DNA from: Rhodomicrobium sp.
GTDB taxonomy: Bacteria; Pseudomonadota; Alphaproteobacteria; Rhizobiales; HXMU1428-3
Reading direction: 5' to 3'
NCBI GenBank assembly: GCA_021604665.1
Contig: BQJK01000001.1
Location: 682,001-746,000 of the forward strand
DNA: 64,000 bases
Shown here: positions 53,627-62,908 of the stretch, piece after piece
Position numbering within the stretch: position 1 is the first letter of the stretch
How the letters are laid out: every line of letters begins with the position of its first letter
Notes under the pieces: generated by a model
Seen by the model: the letters and a program-made list of their open reading frames with translations, nothing else
Database searches by the model: none
Told to the model about the DNA's origin: nothing
Translations under genes and position numbers: made by a program

Positions 53627-55186
53627 ATGATGTTTTCCAGTAAAGCCGCGCTCGCAATAGCCGCAATCCCCTTGGCTCTGAGCGCAATGGCCAAAACTAC
53701 GCCGGCTCAGGCCGTGGACATCCACACCGGTGAGGAACAGGGCGCTTATTACAGCGAATTTTGCCCTGCCCTTAAAAAAGCCGCAGAAGAAAACAACATA
53801 GAGCTGGAGTGTAAACCTTCAGAAGGCTCACTTTCTAATCTAGAGAAAGTCACAAAACGGCCTACAGATTTTGGCCTAGCGCAATTTGATATATATGCCC
53901 ATGCCTATAATCGCGAAGCTTCAAATCTCGCGTTCAAAAGCATTCGCGACGACATTGCAAAAGAATGTGTCTTCCTCGTCTCAAAAAACAAACTAATGAC
54001 CAGTTACGGTGACGTAATCGCCAGCGCTGAATATTTAAATTTCATCCTGCCGCCCAAAAGCTCAGGTCATGCAGGTACATTTAATTACATCAAATCACTG
54101 GACCCGAACGGTCTCGGCAAGGCACAGAAAATCACTTATGCCGCCTCCACAGAAGATGCAATCACAGAAGCCTTGAGCACAGAAGATGGCATCGCGCTGT
54201 TTGTACAGTTCCCCAACCCAGCTAACAAACATTTCAAACTTGTCACTGAAAATGGCGGCCACTTTGTTCCTGTCATCTCTCGTGAAATGTTGGCCGATGA
54301 AGTTGATGGCCGCAAAGTTTACACAGCAGAAGAAACCGAAGTTGAAAATGCTGGATGGACAGAAAAAGAAACCAAACTGGTCACGGCCTGTACACCGCTG
54401 GTGCTGTTCACCGGCAATCCAAACCGCGTGACAGATGAAACACTGAAAACCATTCATCAATCAGCTATTGATACCTTCGAGAACGCACCAGCTAATAAAC
54501 TGCGCCCGCAAGAAGGTTTGTTCTCTAAAATCTGGACAAGCACCAAATCCCTCTCAGCCTCTGGTGTTGAAAGTCTTCTCGTTGCAAGCGACAAAGCCAG
54601 CAAAGCGGCCAGCCCCTATGTGACCAAGGCGAAAGAAACTGTAGAACCTTATGTTGAAAAAGCTAAAGAAGTTACAGAGCCTTATGTTGAGAAAACCAAA
54701 GAGGTCACAAAACCATATGTAGATGCAGCAAAAGAAAAAACTGAACAAGCTGTAGAAGCTGCAAAACCAACATATGAAAAAGCTAAAGAGGTTACCAAAG
54801 ACGCTTATGAAGCGACCAAGGAAAAAACCAAAGAAGCTGTAGAGGCCGCTAAGCCAACATATGAAAAGGCAAAAGAGAAAACCAAAGAGGCTTATGAAGC
54901 AACCAAGGAAAAAACCAAGGAAGCTGTAGAAGCCGCCAAGCCAACATATGAAAAGGCGAAAGAAAAAACCAAAGAGGCCTATGATGCCACTAAGGAAAAG
55001 ACCAAAGAAATGGTCGAAGCGGCAAAGCCTATGGTAGAAAAAACAGGTGAAGCCACCAAGAGCTTTTACCAAAGCGCCAAAGACTATGTCTCAGGTTGGT
55101 TCTCTGGTGATGAGGATGAAACCAGCATCGAAAAAAATACTGACGCTGACAAAATCCCAGAAGCTAAAGAAGACCCAGCATACTAA
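53627..55186 (+). CDS. TAXI-type solute-binding domain fused to LEA-like repeats
   Basis: The product is 519 residues from ATG 53627 (AAGGAGAG directly upstream; ATG 53630 is equally possible). A signal peptide (cleavage near AQAVD) is followed by a periplasmic-binding domain (about 25-310) with G-A-Y-Y, S-E-G-S-L-x-N-L and F-G-L-A-Q, resembling TAXI/NMT1-type TRAP binding proteins. The rest is a Lys/Glu/Thr/Ala-rich amphipathic tail: about four 11-residue repeats beginning PYV, then three and a half 29-residue repeats beginning AVEAAKPTYEKAK, as in group 3 LEA or apolipoprotein-like helices. The fusion is unusual. It interrupts the usual purF-SDR pair and ends at a clear terminator. Function unknown; a membrane- or stress-related role is inferred. 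Confidence 0.75.
   Translation: MMFSSKAALAIAAIPLALSAMAKTTPAQAVDIHTGEEQGAYYSEFCPALKKAAEENNIELECKPSEGSLSNLEKVTKRPTDFGLAQFDIYAHAYNREASNLAFKSIRDDIAKECVFLVSKNKLMTSYGDVIASAEYLNFILPPKSSGHAGTFNYIKSLDPNGLGKAQKITYAASTEDAITEALSTEDGIALFVQFPNPANKHFKLVTENGGHFVPVISREMLADEVDGRKVYTAEETEVENAGWTEKETKLVTACTPLVLFTGNPNRVTDETLKTIHQSAIDTFENAPANKLRPQEGLFSKIWTSTKSLSASGVESLLVASDKASKAASPYVTKAKETVEPYVEKAKEVTEPYVEKTKEVTKPYVDAAKEKTEQAVEAAKPTYEKAKEVTKDAYEATKEKTKEAVEAAKPTYEKAKEKTKEAYEATKEKTKEAVEAAKPTYEKAKEKTKEAYDATKEKTKEMVEAAKPMVEKTGEATKSFYQSAKDYVSGWFSGDEDETSIEKNTDADKIPEAKEDPAY
54749..55009 (+). repeat. Three 87-bp coding repeats in the LEA-like tail
   Basis: Units begin at 54749, 54836 and 54923 and encode 29 residues each, starting AVEAAKPTYEKAK and ending EKTKE. 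A fourth, diverged unit follows from 55010. Copies differ mainly at synonymous positions, so the repeat is not brand new and seems to be kept at protein level. Confidence 0.88.
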
Positions 55187-55243
55187 AGTGTTCAGTTTAA
55201 AAATAAAACAGAACCCTAAAAGGTCTGATACATAAAAACGAAT

Positions 55244-55270
55244 AACCGGGAGGCAATATGTCTCCCGGTT
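55244..55270 (+). terminator. Intrinsic terminator after the TAXI-LEA gene
   Basis: AACCGGGAG (55244-55252) pairs with CTCCCGGTT (55262-55270) over 9 bp, followed by TTTGCTTTG. It lies 57 bases after the stop codon and separates this gene from the following SDR. Confidence 0.88.
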
Positions 55271-55371
55271 TTGCTTTGCCCAACGCATCTCATTTGCTAA
55301 ATCTTGCTCTTCTTTTATAAAGAGACAGCCATTAGCAGCACATAGACAAAAAATTACAGGATATAGATCAC

Positions 55372-56073
55372 GTGCCAGAGACCACCCAGCCTGCCCGCCC
55401 CTTAAAAGGGAAACTAGCCATGGTAACAGGGGCAACAAGAGGCCTTGGTCTAGAGACGGCAATGGCGCTCGCAGAACAAGGTGCGCATATCATCGCCGTT
55501 GGCCGCACTGTCGGCGCGCTTGAAGAGTTGGATGATAACATCCGCGCTATAGGCGGTGAGGCAACATTGGTCCCTATCGACCTGATGGATGAAGAACGGG
55601 TAGATGTACTCGGCCCCTCTCTTTATCCCCGTTATGATCATCTAGATATTCTAATCGGTAACGCCGGCTATCTCGGCGGCCTGTCTCCGCTCACCCATGT
55701 CAAAACAACAGAGTGGACCAAAACCCTCTCAACCAATCTCACTGCAAACTTTCTGCTTTTACGCAGCCTTCACCCGCTGTTATTGCGGGCTGATAAAGCC
55801 TTGGCTCTGTTTATAGGTTGCACAGAAAGCCCGGGGGAAACCTCAGCCTATTGGGGGCCATATAACGCCTCTAAAGCTGCCTTGAAAGCGATGGTGGAAT
55901 GTTATCAGCAGGAAACAGCTGAAACCAATATAGAAGTCGCCTTCCACACCCCCCCCGCTATGGACACAGCCTTGCGCCGCAAAGCCTTCCCCGGTGGTGA
56001 TGTAAACGCCCTGACACCAGTTGAGGCCGCCGCTAACGAAATCAAAGATTTGGTCTTAAAATCAATTGGCTAA
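55372..56073 (+). CDS. SDR family NAD(P)-dependent oxidoreductase
   Basis: The 233-residue short-chain dehydrogenase has VTGATRGLGLETA (residues 19-31), IGNAGYLG and the catalytic GPYNASKAAL. It is slightly shorter than the classical type. The start is GTG 55372; no ATG lies upstream of the Rossmann motif. In Rhizobiales an SDR of this kind regularly follows purF. Here it follows the inserted TAXI-LEA gene. Substrate unknown. Confidence 0.88.
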   Translation: MPETTQPARPLKGKLAMVTGATRGLGLETAMALAEQGAHIIAVGRTVGALEELDDNIRAIGGEATLVPIDLMDEERVDVLGPSLYPRYDHLDILIGNAGYLGGLSPLTHVKTTEWTKTLSTNLTANFLLLRSLHPLLLRADKALALFIGCTESPGETSAYWGPYNASKAALKAMVECYQQETAETNIEVAFHTPPAMDTALRRKAFPGGDVNALTPVEAAANEIKDLVLKSIG

Positions 56074-56116
56074 TATGTGAAAAAGCCTGCCGTCACACAG
56101 CAGCCATAGCATCAAG

Positions 56117-56908
56117 TTAATCAAACTCAATCACCAAGCCATCATAGGCCGTTTCAATTGGATCAGGCAGCTTTTCATTCAGCTCGTTATGATCAAGATC
56201 AACATGTAAGTGCGTGAGGAATGCCCGCTTGGGTTCAACCATCTCAATCACCTCTACAGCTTGATCAACAGAGAAATGACAAGGGTGCGGCCGGGCTCTG
56301 AGCGCATCCAATATCAGCACATCAAGATCATAAAGCAACGGCAAGCTCTCCTCCGGAAAAGCATGCACATCCGTTGCGTAAACCAGATTACCAATTTTAA
56401 AGCCAAGCGATTGCGTGTTGCCATGAAACTGCCGAAAGGGCAGCAATTCAATAACCCCGCCAGCCCCTTCAATTGAGATCGGTGAAAGCGGCTCCATTAA
56501 CCGCCCCTCTAATATCGGAACATAATTGGAGTCTTCCGGTTGTTCAAAACAATAGCTGAATTTCAAATGCAAGTCAGCACCCGTTGCCTCATCATAATAA
56601 GTCGGTATCCGCTCGCGCTTATTGAAGTAAACAACCCGCAAATCATCAATACCATGGGTGTGATCAGCATGGCTATGGGTGTAAACAACCGCATCAACAA
56701 CCCCCACACCTGCATCCAATAACTGGTCACGCAAATCAGGGGAGGTATCAATCAAAACCCTCGTCACACCATGCTGTGAGACCTTCTCAACGAGTGAAGA
56801 GCTACGCCGCCGCCTGTTGCGAGGTTCATCAGGGTCGCAACCACCCCAATCACCGCCAATACGCGGTGTGCCACCAGAAGCTCCTGACCCAAGAATGGTA
56901 AATCGCAT
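56117..56908 (-). CDS. MBL-fold metallo-hydrolase (PhnP-like)
   Basis: The 263-residue protein begins with the beta-lactamase-fold strand RFTILGSGASGGTPRIGGDWGGC and carries the metal motif THSHADHTHGIDDLR. The later metal ligands appear in YATDVHAF and LTHLHVDLDHNEL. The sequence pattern fits the PhnP/RNase Z-like phosphodiesterase group. It is last in the metG-tatD-MBL run, starting 10 bases after tatD. A nucleic-acid or cyclic-phosphate substrate is possible but cannot be read. Confidence 0.9.
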   Translation of the reverse strand: MRFTILGSGASGGTPRIGGDWGGCDPDEPRNRRRRSSSLVEKVSQHGVTRVLIDTSPDLRDQLLDAGVGVVDAVVYTHSHADHTHGIDDLRVVYFNKRERIPTYYDEATGADLHLKFSYCFEQPEDSNYVPILEGRLMEPLSPISIEGAGGVIELLPFRQFHGNTQSLGFKIGNLVYATDVHAFPEESLPLLYDLDVLILDALRARPHPCHFSVDQAVEVIEMVEPKRAFLTHLHVDLDHNELNEKLPDPIETAYDGLVIEFD

Positions 56909-56917
56909 ATGCCCTAA

Positions 56918-57709
56918 TTAAACCTCGCGTGGGTCCGGCACTTTGCTAAACAGCCGGAAAAAATTATCACTGGTCGCACCGCTAATCTCATCAAGAGACA
57001 TGCCGCGCACATCCGCCAGAACCTCAGCTGTGTGAGCAACAAAAGCAGGCTCATTCGGCTTGCCTCGTTTCGGCACAGGTGCAAGATAAGGCGCATCAGT
57101 TTCAACCAGCAACCGCTCCAGCGGCAAAGCTGCTGCCGTCTCACGTATTTCTGGTGAATTTTTAAACGTTAATACCCCAGAGAAAGAGACATACCCCCCA
57201 AGCTCAACCGCCGTTTCGGCCAGCGCGCGCGAGGCGGTAAAACAATGGAGCAGAAATGGAAACGCCCCGCGTCTCGTTTCATCACGCAAAATTTTTGCGG
57301 TGTCATCATCCGCATCGCGGGTGTGAATAACCAGCGGCAATCCTGTTTGCCGCGCCGCCTCAATATGCCGGTGAAAGCCAGCGGCCTGGTCCACCGGGTC
57401 GCCATTATCATAATGATAATCAAGCCCGGCTTCGCCTATTGCCACCACCTTCGGCTCATCGGTATATTTGAGTATATCGTCAACTGTCAGGTCTTTTTCT
57501 TCACTGGCGTTATGCGGGTGCGTCCCAACAGAACAAAACACATTTTCATTGGCCTTAGCGATCGCTAAAATCTCATCCATCCGCCGAATACGGGTAGAGA
57601 TGGTAACCATCAAACCTACGCCAGCGTCTTGCGCCCGCGCCCGCACCGCCGCCACATCCTCAACCAAGCCCGGAAAATCCAGATGGCAATGGCTATCAAC
57701 AAGCATCAT
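56918..57709 (-). CDS. tatD: TatD family hydrolase
   Basis: The 263-residue TIM-barrel metal hydrolase has the family start [40 protein letters not shown] and ETDAPYLAP. TatD proteins act as Mg-dependent DNases or RNases. Its ATG overlaps the metG stop as ATGA, so translation is coupled to methionyl-tRNA synthetase, the usual arrangement in this group. Confidence 0.94.
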   Translation of the reverse strand: MMLVDSHCHLDFPGLVEDVAAVRARAQDAGVGLMVTISTRIRRMDEILAIAKANENVFCSVGTHPHNASEEKDLTVDDILKYTDEPKVVAIGEAGLDYHYDNGDPVDQAAGFHRHIEAARQTGLPLVIHTRDADDDTAKILRDETRRGAFPFLLHCFTASRALAETAVELGGYVSFSGVLTFKNSPEIRETAAALPLERLLVETDAPYLAPVPKRGKPNEPAFVAHTAEVLADVRGMSLDEISGATSDNFFRLFSKVPDPREV

Positions 57710-59262
57710 GCCTCTCCTTCTTCTTCAACAAACCGGGGAAATACAGGGCTCGGCTTTTCAAACACCAATCCAGCCTGAAGACGACCAGTTTCACCAAGGC
57801 TGGCAAAATCCCGCTTATTGTCATCCTGTTGCAGCATATCCAACAACACCCCCGCCCCTTCAGGTACAAAGGGCTGCGCCAAAATCGCCACTTGGCGGAT
57901 CACTTCTGCCGTAACATAAAGCACAGTGGCCATGCGGGCCGGGTCAGTTTTCTTTAAAGCCCATGGCTCAGCGGCTGCAAAATATTTATTGGCCTCTCCA
58001 ACCACCTGCCAGACAGCATCAGCCGCCTTATTCGGTTGTATATCTTCCATCGCGGTTCTGGCTTCCGCTAACGCCCCATCAGCAAGAGCTAATATCGCCT
58101 TATCTTCTGCTGTATATTCGCCCGGCTCCTGCAGCACACCATCAAGATTTTTAACAATCATTGATAGTGAGCGAGACGCCAAATTACCCAGGTCATTAGC
58201 AAGGTCAGCGTTAATACGATTAACAATCACCTCATGGCTATAATTACCATCATTGCCAAAGGGCACTTCCCTCAGGAAAAAGTAGCGCACCTGATCAACC
58301 CCATAGAGCGCCACCATATCATCAGGAGAGACAACATTACCAAGGCTCTTGGCCATCTTCTCGCCCTGGCTCAATAGAAAACCATGAGCAAAAATCCGCT
58401 TCGGCAACTCTATCCCGGCAGACAAAAGAAACGCCGGCCAATAGACACTATGAAAGCGCAGAATATCTTTGCCAATAATATGCGCATCACAAGGCCAGTA
58501 TTTTTTAAAGCTCTCGCTTTCCTCATCAGGAAAACCAACCCCGGTGAGGTAGTTCGTCAGCGCATCCACCCAGACATACATAATATGCCCTTCATCACCC
58601 GGCACCTCGATGCCCCAATCAAAGGTGGTGCGAGAAATAGACAAATCTCTCAAGCCGCCCTCAACAAAGCGCAGCACTTCATTGCGCTTTGTGGCAGGTG
58701 AAATAAAATCCTCTTGCTCATTATAAAGCTTCAGCAAACGATCCTGATAAGCAGATAGCTTAAAGAAATACGTCTCTTCTTCCGTCCATTCCACCGGCGT
58801 ACCTTGCGGGCCAATACGCTCACCGCTCTCGGTTTTTACCGTTTCGCTTTCATCATAAAACGCTTCATCACGGACAGAATACCAACCAGCATATTTATCG
58901 CTATATATATCGCCAGCCTCAGCCATCCGCCGCCAAATCTCCTGGCTGGCCGCTTTGTGCCTCGGCTCGGACGTGCGGATGAAATCATCATTCGAGCAAT
59001 TTAGCAGTTTGACCATGTCTTCAAAACGATCAGAGTTACGCTTGGCAAGCTCTGTCACTGGCACCCCTTCTTTCAGGGCGGTTTGCTGCATTTTTAAACC
59101 ATGCTCATCGGTGCCGGTGAGAAAAAACACATCACGCCCATCAAGCCGGTGAAACCGTGCCAAAGCGTCTGTTGCCACAGCCTCATAGGCATGACCAATA
59201 TGCGGTGCACCATTCGGATAGGAAATCGCTGTCGTAATATAAAAAGGGGTCTTATCACCCAT
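57706..59262 (-). CDS. metG: Methionyl-tRNA synthetase
   Basis: The 518-residue class I synthetase has the HIGH motif in [17 protein letters not shown] and KMSKS as KMAKS (in [10 protein letters not shown]). It lacks the C4 zinc knuckle and the C-terminal tRNA-binding extension, as in the shorter bacterial type. ATG 59262 gives the normal start [10 protein letters not shown]; a GTG four codons earlier is the alternative. The gene lies 97 bases after holB and overlaps tatD. Confidence 0.96.
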   Translation of the reverse strand: MGDKTPFYITTAISYPNGAPHIGHAYEAVATDALARFHRLDGRDVFFLTGTDEHGLKMQQTALKEGVPVTELAKRNSDRFEDMVKLLNCSNDDFIRTSEPRHKAASQEIWRRMAEAGDIYSDKYAGWYSVRDEAFYDESETVKTESGERIGPQGTPVEWTEEETYFFKLSAYQDRLLKLYNEQEDFISPATKRNEVLRFVEGGLRDLSISRTTFDWGIEVPGDEGHIMYVWVDALTNYLTGVGFPDEESESFKKYWPCDAHIIGKDILRFHSVYWPAFLLSAGIELPKRIFAHGFLLSQGEKMAKSLGNVVSPDDMVALYGVDQVRYFFLREVPFGNDGNYSHEVIVNRINADLANDLGNLASRSLSMIVKNLDGVLQEPGEYTAEDKAILALADGALAEARTAMEDIQPNKAADAVWQVVGEANKYFAAAEPWALKKTDPARMATVLYVTAEVIRQVAILAQPFVPEGAGVLLDMLQQDDNKRDFASLGETGRLQAGLVFEKPSPVFPRFVEEEGEA

Positions 59263-59358
59263 AATCTCGCCCACTCCCGTCAGCGGTAATAAATTAAAAT
59301 TATAGAGTTCTAAAAGTCTGGTCTTAACAGCAGAGCATCATTGAAATTTGCAATAAAG

Positions 59359-60480
59359 CTAGCCAGCCCGCACAATATCCCTCAAGCTAAAAAAGCAACT
59401 CATTAAATGTGTGCGTTTATCAAGGTTCAGCTCTTCAACATCTCTTGTTTGTTGCTGCAGGGTATCCCACAAGCCCAGCCATTGTTCAATAGCTTCCGTT
59501 TTAATGAGTTTATCGCCTAGTTTCTGCTCATTCACACTTAAAGAATATGCCGCCACCCGGCCTTTAATTAACCGGTTGATTAGATCAAATATCAGCTGCA
59601 TACCGCTTTCATAATCCTGGCCGCTTTTATCCCTCAAAACGCCAGTTACAAAAAAATCTACATTCCGTTCATCAAGTGAGGGCAAATGATCAAAGATCTT
59701 ATACAGCGCCTGATAAAATTTCAGCCCGCCGCCTGTAATCAATTCCACCCCAAGCCGCACACTACCATTCGCTAAATGCCCTAAATTCTGCCAGTTCACA
59801 TCCTCTGGCATGGCCCGGCCTTCCCCCTCAAATTGCTGGCGGACCGCCGCTTCAAAATCATCGCTATTTAAAGCATTAAATTTCAAAAGCCGGCACCTCG
59901 AGCGTATGGTGATCGGTATTTGCCCTGGCGAATGGGAGATGAGTATAAAATTTGTATGAGCAGGTGGTTCTTCAAGCACCTTCAAAAGCGCATTAGCGCT
60001 CGGCCCGTTCATATCTTCCGCCGCATCAACGATCACCACTCTTTGTGGCCCCATAGACGGCGTCGTGTGGAGGAAGTTTTTAAGCGCCCGCACCTCATCC
60101 ACCCGAATGAAACGGAAAAACTTCTTGCCCTTCTCATCATAAGCCCGGCGCAGCACCCGCATATCTGGGTGCGCAAACTGGCTAATTAACCGCCCGGCCT
60201 TCTCATTACGGATCATTTCAGAAAGCGCTAATAATCCTTCAGAGCTTTCAAGCCGCTGCTTATCGCTACCAATTAGCACCCTGGCTAAATGATACGCAAA
60301 GCTCGCCTTACCAATGCCGTGCGGCCCAGCAAATAACCAGGCATGATGAAATCTGCCGCCCTTTAGCGCGCCCTCAACCTTAGATATGGTGGAATGATGC
60401 CCAAAAAATAAATTAGTGGAAACAGGATGATCAAAGCCCTGAAGGCAATCACTTAGCTTATCTGTATCAAGCTCACTCAT
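59359..60480 (-). CDS. holB: DNA polymerase III subunit delta'
   Basis: The 373-residue clamp-loader subunit has a P-loop-like FAGPHGIGKASFAYHLAR, the segment NALLKVLEEPPAHTNFILIS and the sensor RSRCRLLKF. No zinc-binding Cys set is apparent, as in other alphaproteobacterial delta' proteins. With gamma/tau and delta it loads the beta clamp. It begins 30 bases after tmk, and the tmk-holB-metG-tatD order is standard. Confidence 0.92.
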   Translation of the reverse strand: MSELDTDKLSDCLQGFDHPVSTNLFFGHHSTISKVEGALKGGRFHHAWLFAGPHGIGKASFAYHLARVLIGSDKQRLESSEGLLALSEMIRNEKAGRLISQFAHPDMRVLRRAYDEKGKKFFRFIRVDEVRALKNFLHTTPSMGPQRVVIVDAAEDMNGPSANALLKVLEEPPAHTNFILISHSPGQIPITIRSRCRLLKFNALNSDDFEAAVRQQFEGEGRAMPEDVNWQNLGHLANGSVRLGVELITGGGLKFYQALYKIFDHLPSLDERNVDFFVTGVLRDKSGQDYESGMQLIFDLINRLIKGRVAAYSLSVNEQKLGDKLIKTEAIEQWLGLWDTLQQQTRDVEELNLDKRTHLMSCFFSLRDIVRAG

Positions 60481-60510
60481 TCACCGGGCCTTCACCTAAT
60501 ACAATAATCA

Positions 60511-61203
60511 CTACGTTAGCGCTTGCAGGCCAAATCGCTCAACAACAAGCTGCCAGATAAGTGCGGCCACTTTCTCACGAGATTGATTGCCATCAACAAT
60601 CACACAGCGATTGGCATTATTGGCGGCAATTTCAAGAAAACCGGCCCGTAGCCTCTCGTGGAATTGTCGATCTTCAGATTCAAATCTATCAACCTCACCA
60701 TTCTCATTCTTCTGCCGCTCTGCCACCCTGGCGGACGCAACCTCAACCGGTAGATCAACAATAATCGTCAGCTCCGGCTGGTTGTCACCCACCACAAGCC
60801 GGTCAAGCGCATCAAAAATCCCTTCTTCAACGCCGCTTGCCGCCCCCTGATAGGCACGGCTCGAATCAAGAAACCGGTCAGAGATCACCCAGACCCCTTT
60901 TTCCATATTCGGTAAAATAAGATTATTCAGATGATCAAGCCGCGCCGTATAAAACAACAGCGCTTCCGCAACCGGGCCATATTTCTTAACCCGCCCTTCA
61001 AGCAAAAACCGGCGGATTTTTTCTGCAAAAGCAGAACCACCAGGTTCTCTTGTGAGCAATGTCGGGTAACCAAGTGTGCCAAGATGTTCGGCAAGCAACC
61101 GCGCCTGGGTTGATTTGCCCGCGCCCTCACCACCCTCAAAGGAGATAAAACGCCCCCTTGCCCGTGTTGGCTTAACATCTGACTTCATAATGGATGGTCC
61201 CAT
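60511..61203 (-). CDS. tmk: Thymidylate kinase
   Basis: The 230-residue enzyme shows the P-loop FEGGEGAGKSTQ, the TREPGG motif with the dTMP-binding Arg, the DR(Y/F) motif as SDRFLDSSRAYQG and a lid with RxxRxxxR-like basic residues. It converts dTMP to dTDP. The first ATG at 61203 has no Shine-Dalgarno site; ATG 61188 (MKSDV) with a weak GGGAC upstream is possible. It lies downstream of dacA after 116 bases. Confidence 0.95.
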   Translation of the reverse strand: MGPSIMKSDVKPTRARGRFISFEGGEGAGKSTQARLLAEHLGTLGYPTLLTREPGGSAFAEKIRRFLLEGRVKKYGPVAEALLFYTARLDHLNNLILPNMEKGVWVISDRFLDSSRAYQGAASGVEEGIFDALDRLVVGDNQPELTIIVDLPVEVASARVAERQKNENGEVDRFESEDRQFHERLRAGFLEIAANNANRCVIVDGNQSREKVAALIWQLVVERFGLQALT

Positions 61204-61319
61204 GGCTTAACGTGTCATCAAGCAACGAGATGACCATATTCATTACCCACCCTGAAATACTGAATAAAGAGGCAGTGATGAACCTGGCCAAAATCGGCGC
61301 TTAACCTGCTAAGGTTTTA

Positions 61320-62672
61320 TCAAAGAATCCAGCCAAATGTGAGATAAAACAACGAATCCAGCGCACGATAAACAAAATTCGTGCGATCAATGGTTTCATC
61401 AGCGTAAAGATCATGCTCTTGCACGCTTTCCCCAATTTTCACCCGCAAAATAGCCGCACGTTGCCCTTGAATAACCGGCGCTTTTAAAGGCCCTTCATAG
61501 ATTATCTCAGAAATAATTTCAGGGGCAGCTTCATCTTTCGGTACATAAATTTTCAACGGACCAGCCGTTGAAAGCGGCACCCAGCTTTTCTCACCGCCCC
61601 AAACCCGGACTGCAAATTTTTGCGTGCTAGGGAGAATCTCCTTTTGAACAAACTGCTCATAAGCCCAGCTGGTCACCCGTTGCGCTTCTTCAGTCCGGTC
61701 CTTTTTGCTCTCCAACCCATTCAGCACAACAATCATCCGCCGCCAGTTGCGTCTGGCAGAAACCACAATGCCATACTTGCTGGCTTTGGTGTAACCGGTT
61801 TTCAAACCATCATACCCCTTATCCAGCCGGATCAACGGGTTGCGATTATAGAAATTAAACCTTCGGTACTTAAATCGTTTCTCGGAAAAATAATGATAAT
61901 ATTCAGGAAACTCCGTCATCAGGTGCAGAGCCAGCATGCCAAGGTCACGTGCAGACATAAGATGTTCAGGATGAGGTAAGCCAGTTGCATTCCGAAAGGT
62001 TGAATGCTTCAGGCCAATCTTCTTGCCATAAGCCTCCATCATCTCAGCAAATTTCTGTTCAGTGCCACCAATATGCTCAGCAATCGCCATCGCCGCATCA
62101 TTACCAGATTGTATGATAATGCCGCGGATCGCCTGTTCAACTGAGATTTCAGATTTCACCGGTGCAAACATCGCAGATGTGCCAGACGGCGCGCCGCCAT
62201 TGCGCCATGCATTCACAGATATACGAACAGCATCATCAAGCTTCAGCCGCCCCGTCTTCAGCTCATTAAAAATGACCGCAACAGTCATCAACTTACTCAT
62301 GCTGGCCGGCGCCATCGGCACATCAGCATTTTTATTGAGAAAGACAGACCCGGTTTTTACATCCAACACAAAACCAAAACGTGCCTTTGTACTGGTTGAA
62401 CTATCCTGCGCATGCGCTCTATCAATTGTAAAAGCAGCTTGTGGATTCAGGGAGCCAACTTTTAGAGAGCCATGTTTTATTGAGCTATTTTTTTGAAGAT
62501 CCGGAACAACGCCGCTAAAGAGCCCGCTTAATAAAATTATCCCACCTAAAATGGCTGTGGCCATAAACACGCTTAGCCGCCGGGCATAAAATCTGCGCGG
62601 GTTTACCATAAGCCGATCACCCACAATGCCCGCCTTTACCATCAGGGACTTGAACATAGCTAAATCTAACAT
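61320..62672 (-). CDS. dacA: D-alanyl-D-alanine carboxypeptidase (penicillin-binding protein, DacA family)
   Basis: The protein (about 450 residues) has a long basic N-terminus, a hydrophobic segment that is a signal or anchor, and the serine-peptidase set: SMSK (S-x-x-K), SGN in IIQSGNDAAM and KTG in DGLKTGYTKAS. A C-terminal beta-rich domain and a last hydrophobic stretch follow, as in membrane-bound low-molecular-weight PBPs. It trims the terminal D-Ala from peptidoglycan peptides. The start is uncertain: GTG 62699, ATG 62672 or an ATG at the basic MVNPRRFYARR (about residue 36). Divergent from btaA. Confidence 0.92.
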   Translation of the reverse strand: MLDLAMFKSLMVKAGIVGDRLMVNPRRFYARRLSVFMATAILGGIILLSGLFSGVVPDLQKNSSIKHGSLKVGSLNPQAAFTIDRAHAQDSSTSTKARFGFVLDVKTGSVFLNKNADVPMAPASMSKLMTVAVIFNELKTGRLKLDDAVRISVNAWRNGGAPSGTSAMFAPVKSEISVEQAIRGIIIQSGNDAAMAIAEHIGGTEQKFAEMMEAYGKKIGLKHSTFRNATGLPHPEHLMSARDLGMLALHLMTEFPEYYHYFSEKRFKYRRFNFYNRNPLIRLDKGYDGLKTGYTKASKYGIVVSARRNWRRMIVVLNGLESKKDRTEEAQRVTSWAYEQFVQKEILPSTQKFAVRVWGGEKSWVPLSTAGPLKIYVPKDEAAPEIISEIIYEGPLKAPVIQGQRAAILRVKIGESVQEHDLYADETIDRTNFVYRALDSLFYLTFGWIL

Positions 62673-62829
62673 ATTAATGACCCCATTGCCCCCAAACACC
62701 TCTTAGACTCAAACTTTCTGATAAAAGTTACCCCAAGAGGAAGCCCTTCACCTTAAGTATCTCAAGCTCTCAACATTTATCAAGCGCCTAAACACCAGAT
62801 GCCGCCCCATTCCATAGTCTAACTTTCAT

Positions 62830-62847
62830 CTGTCACGCATCTGTCAT
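62830..62847 (+). promoter_or_regulatory. Pho box upstream of btaA
   Basis: CTGTCAC-N4-CTGTCAT at 62830-62847 gives two 7-bp half-repeats at 11-bp spacing, matching the PhoB consensus CTGTCAT-N4-CTGTCAT at all but one defined position. A GATAAT at 62867-62872 could serve as the -10. It lies 62 bases before the btaA start. PhoB control under phosphate limitation is the expected reading. Confidence 0.8.
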
Positions 62848-62908
62848 CCATCAGTGGTAGCTGCTTGATAATTGATAAGCAAAATATGATGTAAGGACGC
62901 CGCTGATT

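Noticed and set aside
54749-55009. Regular 87-bp repeats as a CRISPR-like array.
   Set aside because: There are no unique spacers and the units are in-frame coding repeats within one protein.
54554-55072. A long minus-strand frame of 172 codons rich in Phe, Gly and Cys.
   Set aside because: It is the antisense shadow of the Lys/Glu-rich LEA-like repeats, whose codon bias keeps stops out of that frame.
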